Shown here: positions 17,318 through 26,582 of the stretch, in pieces
Layout: each line of letters starts with the position of its first letter
How positions within the stretch are numbered: the first letter of the stretch is position 1
Assembly (NCBI RefSeq): GCF_030316765.1
Contig: NZ_JASZYT010000006.1
Location: forward strand, 372,001-436,000
DNA: 64,000 bases
Direction of reading: 5' to 3'
Source of the DNA: Variovorax saccharolyticus
GTDB taxonomy: Bacteria > Pseudomonadota > Gammaproteobacteria > Burkholderiales > Burkholderiaceae_C
Made by a program: the position numbers and the translations under genes
The notes under the pieces: model-generated
Databases searched by the model: none
Told to the model about the DNA's origin: nothing
The model's input: only the letters and a program-made list of their open reading frames with translations

Positions 17318-18130
17318 TCAGACCACCAGCACCTCGTTCGCCTTCAGCCAGCGGATATCCCATCCCGCCACGCCCGCGCCCTGCATCCTCGAGCCATGCG
17401 CGATGCTGTCGATCTGGCTCATGATCTCGCCCGTCTCTGCCGGCTTGGTGTGCGTGATGTAGATCGGGTAGTTGTGCCCGGGCGCGATCTGCGAGAGTTC
17501 GTCCGCCAGGGTGGCCGGCGACAGGTGCAGGCTGCGCTGCGCCAGCGCCTGCTCCCGGTTGCTGAACGCGGTCTCGATCACCAGCATCGCGACATCCAGC
17601 TGGTTCACGCGGGTCCAGAACTGCGCGTTGCGCTCGGTGTCGCCGCTGAACACCCAGTGCGCCCCGCCCTGCGCGCAGCGCACGGCAAAGCCGCAGGCCG
17701 GCACCGTGTGCACGGCCGGCAGCACCTCGATGTGTTTCAGCGCCCGCGAACCCAGCTGCAGCTCCTGGCCGATCACCAGATCGTGAAAGCTCACGAACGG
17801 GGCCTCGCGACTCGGAATGCTGGCGAAATCGGGCCAGATGACGTTGTTGAACACATGCGCCCGCAGCGCCTCGATGGTCGCGCGCAGCGCATGCACGCGC
17901 AGCGGCCGGGTGCGGCGGCTGGCGATGGCATCGATCATCAAAGGCAGGGCCGCGACATGATCGAGGTGCGAATGCGTCAGCACCACGTCGTCGATCTTGG
18001 CCATCTCGTCGAGCGTGAGGTCGCCGACGCCGGTGCCGGCGTCGACCAGCAGGTCGCAATCGACCAGGAAAGAGGTCGTGCGGCAGTCCTTGGCGATGGC
18101 GCCGGAGCACCCCAACACACGCACCTGCAT
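17318..18130 (-). CDS. Class II 3',5'-cyclic-nucleotide phosphodiesterase (MBL fold)
   Basis: 270 residues starting at MQVRVLGCSGA, preceded by AAGG. The metallo-beta-lactamase fold shows the metal-binding motif 'THSHLDHVAALPL' (HxHLDH), then 'VHTVPACGFAV', 'WVFSGDTERN' and the C-terminal 'IYITHTKP'. These are the features of the class II cAMP/cGMP phosphodiesterases (PDE1/CpdP type) that hydrolyse cyclic nucleotides in the cytoplasm or periplasm. No signal peptide is seen. It follows the cyclase gene by 35 bases on the same strand, so synthesis and breakdown of the same messenger are probably co-expressed. Whether cAMP or cGMP is the substrate cannot be told from sequence. Confidence 0.82.
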   Translation of the reverse strand: MQVRVLGCSGAIAKDCRTTSFLVDCDLLVDAGTGVGDLTLDEMAKIDDVVLTHSHLDHVAALPLMIDAIASRRTRPLRVHALRATIEALRAHVFNNVIWPDFASIPSREAPFVSFHDLVIGQELQLGSRALKHIEVLPAVHTVPACGFAVRCAQGGAHWVFSGDTERNAQFWTRVNQLDVAMLVIETAFSNREQALAQRSLHLSPATLADELSQIAPGHNYPIYITHTKPAETGEIMSQIDSIAHGSRMQGAGVAGWDIRWLKANEVLVV

Positions 18131-18165
18131 TCGCGAGACCTTTTGACTTTCCAGCCCGCAGGCCG

Positions 18166-20433
18166 CTACTTCGAATCGAACCGGGTTGCGCCGTCCCACT
18201 CAGGGTCCACAGGCTGCAATGACATCGAGGCTAAACGCTGCGCATACAGCTGGTAAAGGACTTTTTTGGCATCCGCGGCGGCGAGAGGCGCGAGCATAGC
18301 CTGTCCTTGTAACCAATTTTGTCCGCGGTAAGCCGAAAGCACGCAATGCCAGCGCTCAAGGTCCAGCCGCGACTGCGCGCCCACATTTTCCGGTCTTCCG
18401 ATGGGCGTGAAGACCCGCACGGTCCGGGCCTTGCCCTGGACTCGGACCGTGTCGAGCTCCTGCCAGACGAAGCCGGGCGCCGCGCGGCGGGTCGACTCGC
18501 TGGCGACGATGTCGACGCCGTAGTGCACGCCCAGGCCCTCGAGCCGCGACGCCAGGTTGACCGCATCACCGACCACCGTGTAGCTGCGGCGCACCGCCGA
18601 GCCCATGTCGCCGACGCTCATCACGCCGGTGTTGATGCCGATGCCGACCTGGATCTGCGGCAAGCCGCCCATGCGGCGGCTGGCGTTGAGCTCGCCCACC
18701 GCGGCCACCATTTCGACCGCCGCCTGGACGGCCAGCTCGGCATGGTCGGCCGCCTCGACCGGCGCGCCCCAGAACGCCATCACGCAGTCGCCCATGTACT
18801 TGTCGACCGTGCCGCGACGGGCGCTGATGATTTCGCTCAGCCGGCTGAAGAAGACGTTCAGGAAGGCCTGCAGGTCGGCCGGGGCCAGCTGCTCGGCCAG
18901 GCGCGTGAAGCCGCGCATGTCGCAGAACATCACGGTGAGTTCCTTGTTTTCCGCCCGCATGCTGTAGCGCTGCGGATCGGCGCGCATCTCGTCCACCAGC
19001 TGCGGCGGCACATAGGTGCCGAACAGCCGGGCCAGGCCGCGGCTCGAACGTCCCTCGACAAAATAGCCCCAGCTCATGTTGAGCACGAAGGACAGCGCGA
19101 CCATCACCAGGGAGGCGGCCAGCGGCAGCACCAGGCCGGCGCCGAGGTAGAGCCAGGTGTTGAGGCCGATCAGCACCGCGCAGATCAATGCCGCCACCCC
19201 GACGGCGCGCGCCGCCGCGCTCAGCGAGAGGCCGAAGGCCAAGGCCAGTCCGGCCGCCAGCAGCATCACCAGTTCGTAGCCCTGCGCGTAGTCGGGCTCG
19301 GCGGGGATCCGCGAATCCAGGAGCCCCGAGATGATGTTGGCGTGCACTTCCACACCGGGGAAGTCGGCACCGACCGGCGTCGAGCGCAGGTCCTGCAGGC
19401 CCGGCGCGGTCGAGCCGACGAGCACGATCTTGCCCTTGAGTTCGCCGGGAGCGAGCGCGCCGTCGATCACCTCGGAGGCGGAAATGTGGCGGAAGGAGCC
19501 ACCGAGCGGGCCGCCCGGGCCGCGGAACGGCACCAGCACGCTGGCGCTGCCGTCGACCGGCACGCGCGTGCGATCGGCCCCGGTCGAAAGCAGCAGCGCT
19601 TCCAGGGGCGGCGGGCCGGCGCCATGCCCGGCAGGCGCAAGGAGCGGCGCCAGGCCGGAATAGCCCAGCGCCAGGCGATGGACGACCAGCGCCAGCGATT
19701 CGTAGTAGCCGGGCTCGGCACTGGCCCCTTCGTAGCGCGCGATCAGCGGCACGGAGCGCACCACGCCATCCACGTCCCGATCCAGCACCACGTTCAGGAA
19801 ACCGCCCGCCGGCGCCGCCTCTGCCAGGACCGGAATGCTGCCGACGAAGCCGTTCCAGCGCGTCGTGTAGTCGCGTCCTTCGGGGAAGGCGCCGGCCGGC
19901 AGCACCGGCGCCGGCAAGCGGCCCTTGGCGCGGGGCTCCGCGGAACGGGTGAAATAGAAGCCGAGGGCCACCCGCCGATCGGCGAGCGTCTTCGCGAAGA
20001 CCGCGTCGCGATCGAGGAGGTGCGCGAGTCCCTCGATCTCCTGCGTGAGGCCCGGCCGCTCCCGCTGCGCCTCTTTGGCGAGCTGGCGCAGCGCCGCCAG
20101 CCCCGAGCTGGCATCGGGCTCGACGAACAGCACGTCGAACCCGAGCACCCGGGCCTGCTGGCGCTCCATGATCTCGGTGGTCAGCCGGGCCAGCTGGTCG
20201 CGGCCCCAGGGCCATTGGCCGAGCCGCTGCAGGCTGGTGTCGTCGATGTCGACGATGACGATGCGCGGATCGAGCGTGCCCGGCAGGGTGGCGCGCAGGC
20301 GCACGTCGTAGATGAAGCGGTCGAGCCGCTCGAGAAAGGGCAGCTGCCAGGCGCCCAGCACATGCGCCAGGGCCAGCAGCACCGGCAGCAGCGTGATCGC
20401 GATGCGCGCGCCATGGCGCCGCAGCGCTTTCAT
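18166..20433 (-). CDS. CHASE2-domain class III adenylate/guanylate cyclase
   Basis: 755 residues from MKALRRHGAR. An N-terminal membrane helix leads to a periplasmic CHASE2 sensor domain ('IVIVDIDDTSLQRLGQWPWGR', 'GKIVLVGSTAPGLQDLR'), then three membrane helices (about 380-460) and a cytoplasmic class III cyclase domain from about 500. Catalytic positions are visible: metal Asp in 'MFCDMRGFT' and 'YMGDCVMAFWGAP', the Lys of DKYMGD and Thr of 'SYTVVGDAVNLASRLEG' (adenine-recognition pattern), and the following Asn and Arg. It should sense an unknown periplasmic signal and make cAMP. It precedes the phosphodiesterase gene and follows the FHA and PP2C genes. Confidence 0.9.
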   Translation of the reverse strand: MKALRRHGARIAITLLPVLLALAHVLGAWQLPFLERLDRFIYDVRLRATLPGTLDPRIVIVDIDDTSLQRLGQWPWGRDQLARLTTEIMERQQARVLGFDVLFVEPDASSGLAALRQLAKEAQRERPGLTQEIEGLAHLLDRDAVFAKTLADRRVALGFYFTRSAEPRAKGRLPAPVLPAGAFPEGRDYTTRWNGFVGSIPVLAEAAPAGGFLNVVLDRDVDGVVRSVPLIARYEGASAEPGYYESLALVVHRLALGYSGLAPLLAPAGHGAGPPPLEALLLSTGADRTRVPVDGSASVLVPFRGPGGPLGGSFRHISASEVIDGALAPGELKGKIVLVGSTAPGLQDLRSTPVGADFPGVEVHANIISGLLDSRIPAEPDYAQGYELVMLLAAGLALAFGLSLSAAARAVGVAALICAVLIGLNTWLYLGAGLVLPLAASLVMVALSFVLNMSWGYFVEGRSSRGLARLFGTYVPPQLVDEMRADPQRYSMRAENKELTVMFCDMRGFTRLAEQLAPADLQAFLNVFFSRLSEIISARRGTVDKYMGDCVMAFWGAPVEAADHAELAVQAAVEMVAAVGELNASRRMGGLPQIQVGIGINTGVMSVGDMGSAVRRSYTVVGDAVNLASRLEGLGVHYGVDIVASESTRRAAPGFVWQELDTVRVQGKARTVRVFTPIGRPENVGAQSRLDLERWHCVLSAYRGQNWLQGQAMLAPLAAADAKKVLYQLYAQRLASMSLQPVDPEWDGATRFDSK

Positions 20434-20502
20434 TCGCGCTCCCGCGGCCGGCACGTCGTGTGCTCGCCGCAGCGGCCTTGCGGGCGGAAGTTCAGGGCGC
20501 GG

Positions 20503-21159
20503 TCAGACGACGACGAACTGCATCCGCGTGCCGCCGAGTTCGAGCACGTCGCCGTCCTGGAGCGCCACGGCCTCGCTGCCGAGGGGTTCGCCGTTGAGCT
20601 GGGTTTCGCCGTCGATCGGCGCCACCACGTAGCCATGCAGCCGGCGCGTGACCGCGGCGACCGCCAGGCCGGGCTTGCCGATGGTGGTGACGACTTTCTG
20701 CAGCGAGAGCTCGCGCCCTGCCGCCGAACCGCTGAGCACCCGCATGACTGCAGCGCCGGCCGTGCCGCCACCAAGCGGGGACTGCACGGTGGGCGCGGAC
20801 GAAAGGGGAATCGGGCCCGAGGGCGGCGCCGCTGCGGCACGGACCGGCAGCAGGCTCTCGGTCGCCGCGGCGGGGCCGGCGAGAAAGCGGATCTTGTACT
20901 TGCCGACCTCGATGACGTCGTTCTGCTCGAGCGCCTGCTTCTTGATGGCGCGGCCGTTGACGTAGGTGCCGTTGGTGCTGTTGAGATCTTCCAGGTAGAC
21001 ATCGCCGCCGATCATGTGCAGCACGGCATGCTCGCCGCTGATCGCCAGATTGTCGACCACGATGTCGTTGTAGGGCCGGCGTCCCAATGTGGTCCGGTCC
21101 TTGGCGAGCGTCACGTCCTTGATCACGACGCCGTCGATCGACACGATCAATTTCGGCAT
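20503..21159 (-). CDS. Tandem FHA domain protein
   Basis: 218 residues from MPKLIVSIDG. The N-terminal FHA domain (about 20-95) is complete: 'TLGRRPYNDIVVDN', 'ISGEHAVL' and 'DLNSTNGTYVNG' hold the Arg, Ser-His and Asn residues that bind phosphothreonine. After a Pro/Ala-rich linker, residues about 145-218 look like a second, degenerate FHA fold ('VTTIGKPG', 'TQLNGEPL', 'LQDGDVLELGG') lacking the SxxH motif. FHA proteins connect Ser/Thr kinases and phosphatases to targets. Here the neighbours are a PP2C phosphatase and a cyclase; no kinase is in the window. Confidence 0.85.
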   Translation of the reverse strand: MPKLIVSIDGVVIKDVTLAKDRTTLGRRPYNDIVVDNLAISGEHAVLHMIGGDVYLEDLNSTNGTYVNGRAIKKQALEQNDVIEVGKYKIRFLAGPAAATESLLPVRAAAAPPSGPIPLSSAPTVQSPLGGGTAGAAVMRVLSGSAAGRELSLQKVVTTIGKPGLAVAAVTRRLHGYVVAPIDGETQLNGEPLGSEAVALQDGDVLELGGTRMQFVVV

Positions 21160-21226
21160 GGCCGACTCCTGGATCTCGTTTTTTTGTTCACAGCGGGGCC
21201 CTTGCAGCACAGGTTTCCAGACCTTT

Positions 21227-22036
21227 CTAGCCGGTTGCCCCGGGGGCCTTGGTCCCACCCGCCCGGGCCAGGACAACCGAAATGTTATCCCGTCCACCAT
21301 TGTCGTTCGCAGTTGCAACCAAAAGTGTTGCTTTCTCAGGCAAACCGATATCTTGTAACAGAATCGTGAAAAGCTGCGCGTTCGAAACCATCTCGGACAG
21401 CCCGTCCGAACACAGCAGGAACAGGTCGCCGGGCCTGACGTCGTGCTCGTGCATTTCGAGGTCGACGTGGCGCTCGATGCCGAGCGCACGGGTCACCAGG
21501 TTGCGATGCGGCGACTGGATCGCCTGCTCGGGCGTGATCGCGCCGGCGTCGAGCTGCTCCTGCAGCAGCGAATGGTCGCGCGTGAGCAGTTCCAGTTTTT
21601 CGTCGCGCAGACGGTAGCAGCGCGAGTCGCCGATATGGCCGACGATGGCGCGCTGCGACCCGAAGGCCGCCAGCACCAGCGTGGTTCCCATGCCTTGGAG
21701 CTGCACATTCGCGATGCCCGCCTCGAGGATGGCCGCGTTGGCCTCGTCGGTGCCGGCCTGCAGGGCGCGCTTGACCGCCTTCGGATGCGCCTGCGGCCCG
21801 GCGTGCGCGAGCCAGCGTCCGAAACTGGCTTGCAGCAGCGCGATCGCCATGCCGCTGGCCACCTCGCCGCCGTTGTAGCCGCCCATGCCGTCGGCCAGCA
21901 GGACCAGACCCAGCGACGGCTCGAAGGCGATCGTGTCCTCGTTGTTGGCGCGCACCCGGCCAGGGTCGGTGAGTGCGGCGAACTCCCACCTCAGCACGCT
22001 GGGATCAATGGAAACTGAAGTGCCGGGATTCGCCAT
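21227..22036 (-). CDS. PP2C-type serine/threonine phosphatase
   Basis: 269 residues. All main PP2C motifs are present: 'RVRANNEDTIAF' (metal Asp), 'LLADGMGGYNGGEVAS', 'GHIGDSRCYRLRD', 'LCSDGLSEMV' and 'NDNGGRDNISVVL', so the enzyme should be active with two Mn/Mg ions in the cytoplasm. No membrane helix or extra domain is present, as in the Stp/PstP and PppA groups. Together with the FHA gene 67 bases downstream it suggests threonine-phosphorylation signalling, as in T6SS or cell-envelope regulation, but no such target is visible here. Confidence 0.92.
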   Translation of the reverse strand: MANPGTSVSIDPSVLRWEFAALTDPGRVRANNEDTIAFEPSLGLVLLADGMGGYNGGEVASGMAIALLQASFGRWLAHAGPQAHPKAVKRALQAGTDEANAAILEAGIANVQLQGMGTTLVLAAFGSQRAIVGHIGDSRCYRLRDEKLELLTRDHSLLQEQLDAGAITPEQAIQSPHRNLVTRALGIERHVDLEMHEHDVRPGDLFLLCSDGLSEMVSNAQLFTILLQDIGLPEKATLLVATANDNGGRDNISVVLARAGGTKAPGATG

Positions 22037-22062
22037 GGGTCAGGTTGTTGGTTGGCCGCCGC

Positions 22063-22743
22063 TCAGCCGGTGGCGTGGGATCGCTTCTGCAGCCATCTTC
22101 CCACGGCCACCACGAACGCCGCACCGGCCGCCGCGGCCGCGTAGTGCAGCCACGGATTGGCCGTGAGCATATCGCGCAGCACGGCATCGCTGACGATCGT
22201 CTCGCCCGCCACCCAGCCGATCAGCGCCGCGCCGAGCATGATGATGATCGGGAAACGCTCCATCAGCTTGATCATCAGGGTACTGCCGAAGACCACCAGC
22301 GGAATGCTGATCGCCAGCCCGAGGACCAGCAGCACCATGCTGCCCTGCGCAGCCGCGGCCACCGCGATCACGTTGTCCAGGCTCATGACCAGGTCGGCCA
22401 GCAGGATGGTGCGGATCGCGCCCAGCATGCTGCCGTATTCCTTGCCCTCCCCCTCGCCGTCCTCCTCGCCGCTGAGCAGCTGGGTGCCGATCCACAGCAG
22501 CAGCAGGCCGCCGACGATCTGCAGGTAGGGCAGCGCCAGCAGCTTGGCCGCGACCACCGTCAGGATGACACGCAACACCACCGCTGCACCCGAGCCGAAC
22601 AGCACGGCCGTGCGCTGCTGATGGGGCGGCAGCGACCGGGCAGCCATCGCGATCACGACCGCGTTGTCGCCCGAGAGGATGATGTTGATCCATACGATCT
22701 TGAGCAGACCGATCCAGAAGTCCGAGGTTTGAAGGATTTCCAT
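22063..22743 (-). CDS. TerC family integral membrane protein
   Basis: 226 residues with seven predicted membrane helices. 'IILSGDNAVVIAMAARSLP' carries the conserved acidic pair of the TerC family near residues 24-27, and 'LLADLVMSLDNVIAVAAAA' carries the second one. A central acidic loop (GEEDGEGEGKEYG) joins the halves. TerC proteins are linked to manganese efflux and metal loading of exported enzymes. It is a paralogue of the partial gene at 1-309. An ATG at the front (MEILQTSDFW) is standard. It lies between the sucCD terminator and the PP2C gene. Confidence 0.88.
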   Translation of the reverse strand: MEILQTSDFWIGLLKIVWINIILSGDNAVVIAMAARSLPPHQQRTAVLFGSGAAVVLRVILTVVAAKLLALPYLQIVGGLLLLWIGTQLLSGEEDGEGEGKEYGSMLGAIRTILLADLVMSLDNVIAVAAAAQGSMVLLVLGLAISIPLVVFGSTLMIKLMERFPIIIMLGAALIGWVAGETIVSDAVLRDMLTANPWLHYAAAAAGAAFVVAVGRWLQKRSHATG

Positions 22744-22770
22744 GTCTCTTTATTCCACTGTTATTGATTG

Positions 22771-22800
22771 AAAAAGCGCCCGCAACCATGTTGCGGGCGC
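22771..22800 (-). terminator. Rho-independent terminator of sucCD
   Basis: A perfect 10-base stem (GCGCCCGCAA / TTGCGGGCGC, 22776-22785 and 22791-22800) with a 5-base loop, followed on the minus strand by TTTTT. It lies 37 bases after the sucD stop and upstream of terC. Confidence 0.9.
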
Positions 22801-22836
22801 CCTTCTCTTGTGTGGTCGAACGAGAAACGAAGCTTC

Positions 22837-23730
22837 TTACAGCAGTGCTTTGAGGCGCTTGGCCAGTTCCGAGAAGTTGCGCGTCACCGTGAAGCCGCTC
22901 TCTTCCATGATGGCCAGCTTGGCATCGGCTGTGTCGGCACCGCCCGAGATCAGCGCGCCGGCGTGGCCCATGCGCTTGCCCGGAGGCGCCGTGACACCGG
23001 CGATGAAACCGACGATCGGCTTCTTCATGTTGTCCTTGCACCAGCGCGCGGCTTCGGCCTCGTCGGGGCCACCGATCTCGCCGATCATGATCACGGCATC
23101 GGTGTCGGGATCTTCGTTGAAGGCCTTCATGACGTCGATGTGCTTCAGGCCGTTGATCGGGTCGCCGCCGATGCCGACTGCGCTCGACTGGCCGAGGCCG
23201 ATCTCGGTGAGCTGGGCCACGGCTTCATAGGTCAGCGTGCCGGAGCGGCTGACCACGCCGATGCGGCCCTTGCGGTGGATGTGGCCGGGCATGATGCCGA
23301 TCTTGATCTCGTCGGGCGTGATCAGGCCAGGGCAGTTGGGGCCCAGCAGCAGCGTCTTCTTGCCGCCCGCGGCTTCCTTGGCGTGCATCTTGTTGCGCAC
23401 CTCGAGCATGTCGCGAACCGGGATGCCTTCGGTGATGCAGATCGCCATGTCGAGGTCGGCCTCGACGGCTTCCCAGATGGCGGCGGCGGCGCCGGCCGGC
23501 GGCACGTAGATCACCGACACGGTGGCGCCGGTCTGCGAGGCCGCTTCCTTGACCGAGGCGTAGATCGGGATGTTGAAGATCGACTCGCCGGCCTTCTTCG
23601 GATTCACGCCAGCCACGAAGCAGTTCTTGCCGTTCGCGTATTCCTGGCACTTTTCCGTGTGGAACTGGCCGGTCTTGCCGGTGATGCCTTGCGTGATGAC
23701 CTTGGTGTCTTTGTTGATGTAGATCGACAT
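22837..23730 (-). CDS. sucD: Succinyl-CoA synthetase alpha subunit
   Basis: 297 residues, normal for SucD. The N-terminal 'MSIYINKDTKVITQGITGKTG' carries the CoA-binding Rossmann fold, and the active-site phosphohistidine lies in 'GHAGALISGGADTA' near the C-terminus. 'GPNCPGLITPDEIKIGIMPG' and 'GRIGVVSRSGTLTYE' are further family signatures. With SucC it catalyses succinyl-CoA + ADP + Pi to succinate + CoA + ATP in the TCA cycle. The ATG is 10 bases after the sucC stop, so the pair is one operon, closed by the hairpin at 22771-22800. Confidence 0.97.
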   Translation of the reverse strand: MSIYINKDTKVITQGITGKTGQFHTEKCQEYANGKNCFVAGVNPKKAGESIFNIPIYASVKEAASQTGATVSVIYVPPAGAAAAIWEAVEADLDMAICITEGIPVRDMLEVRNKMHAKEAAGGKKTLLLGPNCPGLITPDEIKIGIMPGHIHRKGRIGVVSRSGTLTYEAVAQLTEIGLGQSSAVGIGGDPINGLKHIDVMKAFNEDPDTDAVIMIGEIGGPDEAEAARWCKDNMKKPIVGFIAGVTAPPGKRMGHAGALISGGADTADAKLAIMEESGFTVTRNFSELAKRLKALL

Positions 23731-23740
23731 GACTTGTTCC

Positions 23741-24904
<1,164 letters not shown>

Positions 24905-25084
24905 GAGGGTGTCTCTCGGAACGGGGTTGGGAGTCGGGAGAATGTGGTTGTTGCCCACGGGCCACGGCGCCTGGGGGGCGGGGGCGGCGGACAGCAGGGG
25001 ACTGTATCATGGTGCGCCGCACCAACAATTGACCCCGCTTTGTGGTCAATACGTATTTACTCCCAAGGCACACGAGGCTTGCAT

Positions 25085-26008
25085 ATGCCCAAGGTCTTCA
25101 TCGATGGCGAGGCCGGAACCACCGGCCTCCAGATCCGCGAGCGGCTTCAGACGATGCCGCAGATCGAGCTCGTGAGCATCGCCCCCGAGCTGCGAAAGGA
25201 CGTCGCCGCCAAGCGCGAGCTGATGGCCGGCGTCGACCTGGTCGTGCTGTGCCTGCACGACGACGCGGCGCGCGAATCGGTGGCGCTGATCGACCAGCTC
25301 CAGGGCCGCCGCCCCAAGATCATCGACGCCTCGACCGCGCACCGCACCGCCGACGGCTGGGTCTTCGGCTTCCCCGAGCTGGCTGTCGGACACGCGGACG
25401 CGGTCGCCGCGGCCGAGCGCGTGGCCAACCCCGGCTGCTATGCCACCGGCGCCATCGCGATCGTCCGCCCGCTGGTCGATGCCGGCCTGCTGCCACCCGA
25501 CTTCCCGATCGCCCTGCCCTCGGTCAGCGGCTACTCGGGCGGCGGCCGGACCATGATAGAGGCCTACGAAAAGGGCGAGGCACCGCTGTTCGAGACCTAC
25601 GCGCTGGGGCTCAAGCACAAGCACATCCCCGAGATCATGAAGTACACCGGCCTCACCCGCCGTCCGGTCTTCATCCCCTCGGTGGGCAACTTCAAGCAGG
25701 GCATGCTGGTGCAGTTGCCGCTGCACCTCGACGACCTGCCCGACCGCCCGAGCGCCGCCCATCTGCACGACGCGCTGGCGGCCCACTACGCGAAGAGCAA
25801 CACGCCGGAGCAGTTCGTGAAGGTGCTGCCGCCGACGGCCGACGGCAAGATCGACGCGCTGGCGCTCAACGACACCAACCAGCTGGAGATCCGCGTGTTC
25901 CCGAACGAGGATCACCGGCATGCGGTGGTCATTGCCCGGCTCGACAACCTGGGCAAGGGCGCGAGCGGCGCGGCGGTGCAGAACCTCAAGCTGATGCTGG
26001 GTTTGTAG
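25085..26008 (+). CDS. argC: N-acetyl-gamma-glutamyl-phosphate reductase, type 2
   Basis: 307 residues; the short form of ArgC (type 2, about 310 residues). It reduces N-acetyl-glutamyl-5-phosphate to the semialdehyde with NADPH, the third step of arginine synthesis. The N-terminal 'KVFIDGEAGTTGLQIRERL' is the NADP-binding loop, 'VANPGCYATGAI' carries the catalytic Cys, and 'LPSVSGYSGGGRTMIE' and 'HKHIPEI' complete the active site with its His. No other arg genes are adjacent. It is divergent from sucC. Confidence 0.95.
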   Translation: MPKVFIDGEAGTTGLQIRERLQTMPQIELVSIAPELRKDVAAKRELMAGVDLVVLCLHDDAARESVALIDQLQGRRPKIIDASTAHRTADGWVFGFPELAVGHADAVAAAERVANPGCYATGAIAIVRPLVDAGLLPPDFPIALPSVSGYSGGGRTMIEAYEKGEAPLFETYALGLKHKHIPEIMKYTGLTRRPVFIPSVGNFKQGMLVQLPLHLDDLPDRPSAAHLHDALAAHYAKSNTPEQFVKVLPPTADGKIDALALNDTNQLEIRVFPNEDHRHAVVIARLDNLGKGASGAAVQNLKLMLGL

Positions 26009-26110
26009 CTCGCCCCCAGGTTGGGCTCACTTCGTGTAGCCCGCCCACCCCCTGCCGGGGGCAACACCAGCGGCCCGGCAAGCCGGTTCCGCGGTGTTTC
26101 AACAACAGGG
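26009..26110. repeat. GC-rich intergenic element with hairpins, after argC
   Basis: Between the convergent argC and recX. It contains CCCCC-TGCC-GGGGG (about 26049-26062) and a further imperfect palindrome around CCGGCAAGCCGG. Its style resembles the GC-rich intergenic repeats common in Comamonadaceae and the element at 32140-32275. It may also serve as the argC terminator. Confidence 0.4.
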
Positions 26111-26124
26111 CTGGCTGCGCCGGC

Positions 26125-26574
26125 CTATTCGTCCGCGTCGTACCGCAGCACCTTGGCGACGACTCCGCCGGCGAATCCGCGCGCCATCAGGAAGCGCACC
26201 TGCCGGGCGCGCTCGGTCGCATCCTGCGGCGGGACGCCGAAGCGGCGCTTCCAGACCTCGAGCGCACGTTCGAACTCACTGCCCTGCAGCCCCGCCACCG
26301 CCTCGGCGACCGCTTCGGGGGCGATGCCCTTGTGCAACAGCTCCTGGCGGACGCGGGCAGCGCCCAGCCGGGCCGCCCGCTGGTGCAGCACCGACTGCAC
26401 CACCCTCGCCTCGCTGATGAAATCCTTGGCCGCCAGCTCGTCGAGGGCCTGGGCCAGGGTGCCGGGCTCTTCCTCGTATTTCTTGAGCTTGCGCTCGAGC
26501 TCGGCGCGCGAATGCTCGCGCTGGCTCAAGAGGCGCAGGGCGCGCCCCTTGAGCGATGGCGCACTGAAGGCCAT
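26125..26574 (-). CDS. recX: Recombination regulator RecX
   Basis: 149 residues of three-helix RecX repeats: 'ALRLLSQREHSRAELERKLKKY', 'ALDELAAKDFISEARVVQSVLHQRAARLGAARVRQELLHKGI' in outline, and 'FLMARGFAGGVVAKVLRY'. RecX binds RecA filaments and limits their growth. It lies 8 bases after the recA stop on the same strand, the usual recA-recX operon, so it should share the LexA-controlled recA promoter. Confidence 0.93.
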   Translation of the reverse strand: MAFSAPSLKGRALRLLSQREHSRAELERKLKKYEEEPGTLAQALDELAAKDFISEARVVQSVLHQRAARLGAARVRQELLHKGIAPEAVAEAVAGLQGSEFERALEVWKRRFGVPPQDATERARQVRFLMARGFAGGVVAKVLRYDADE

Positions 26575-26582
26575 GCGGGTGA

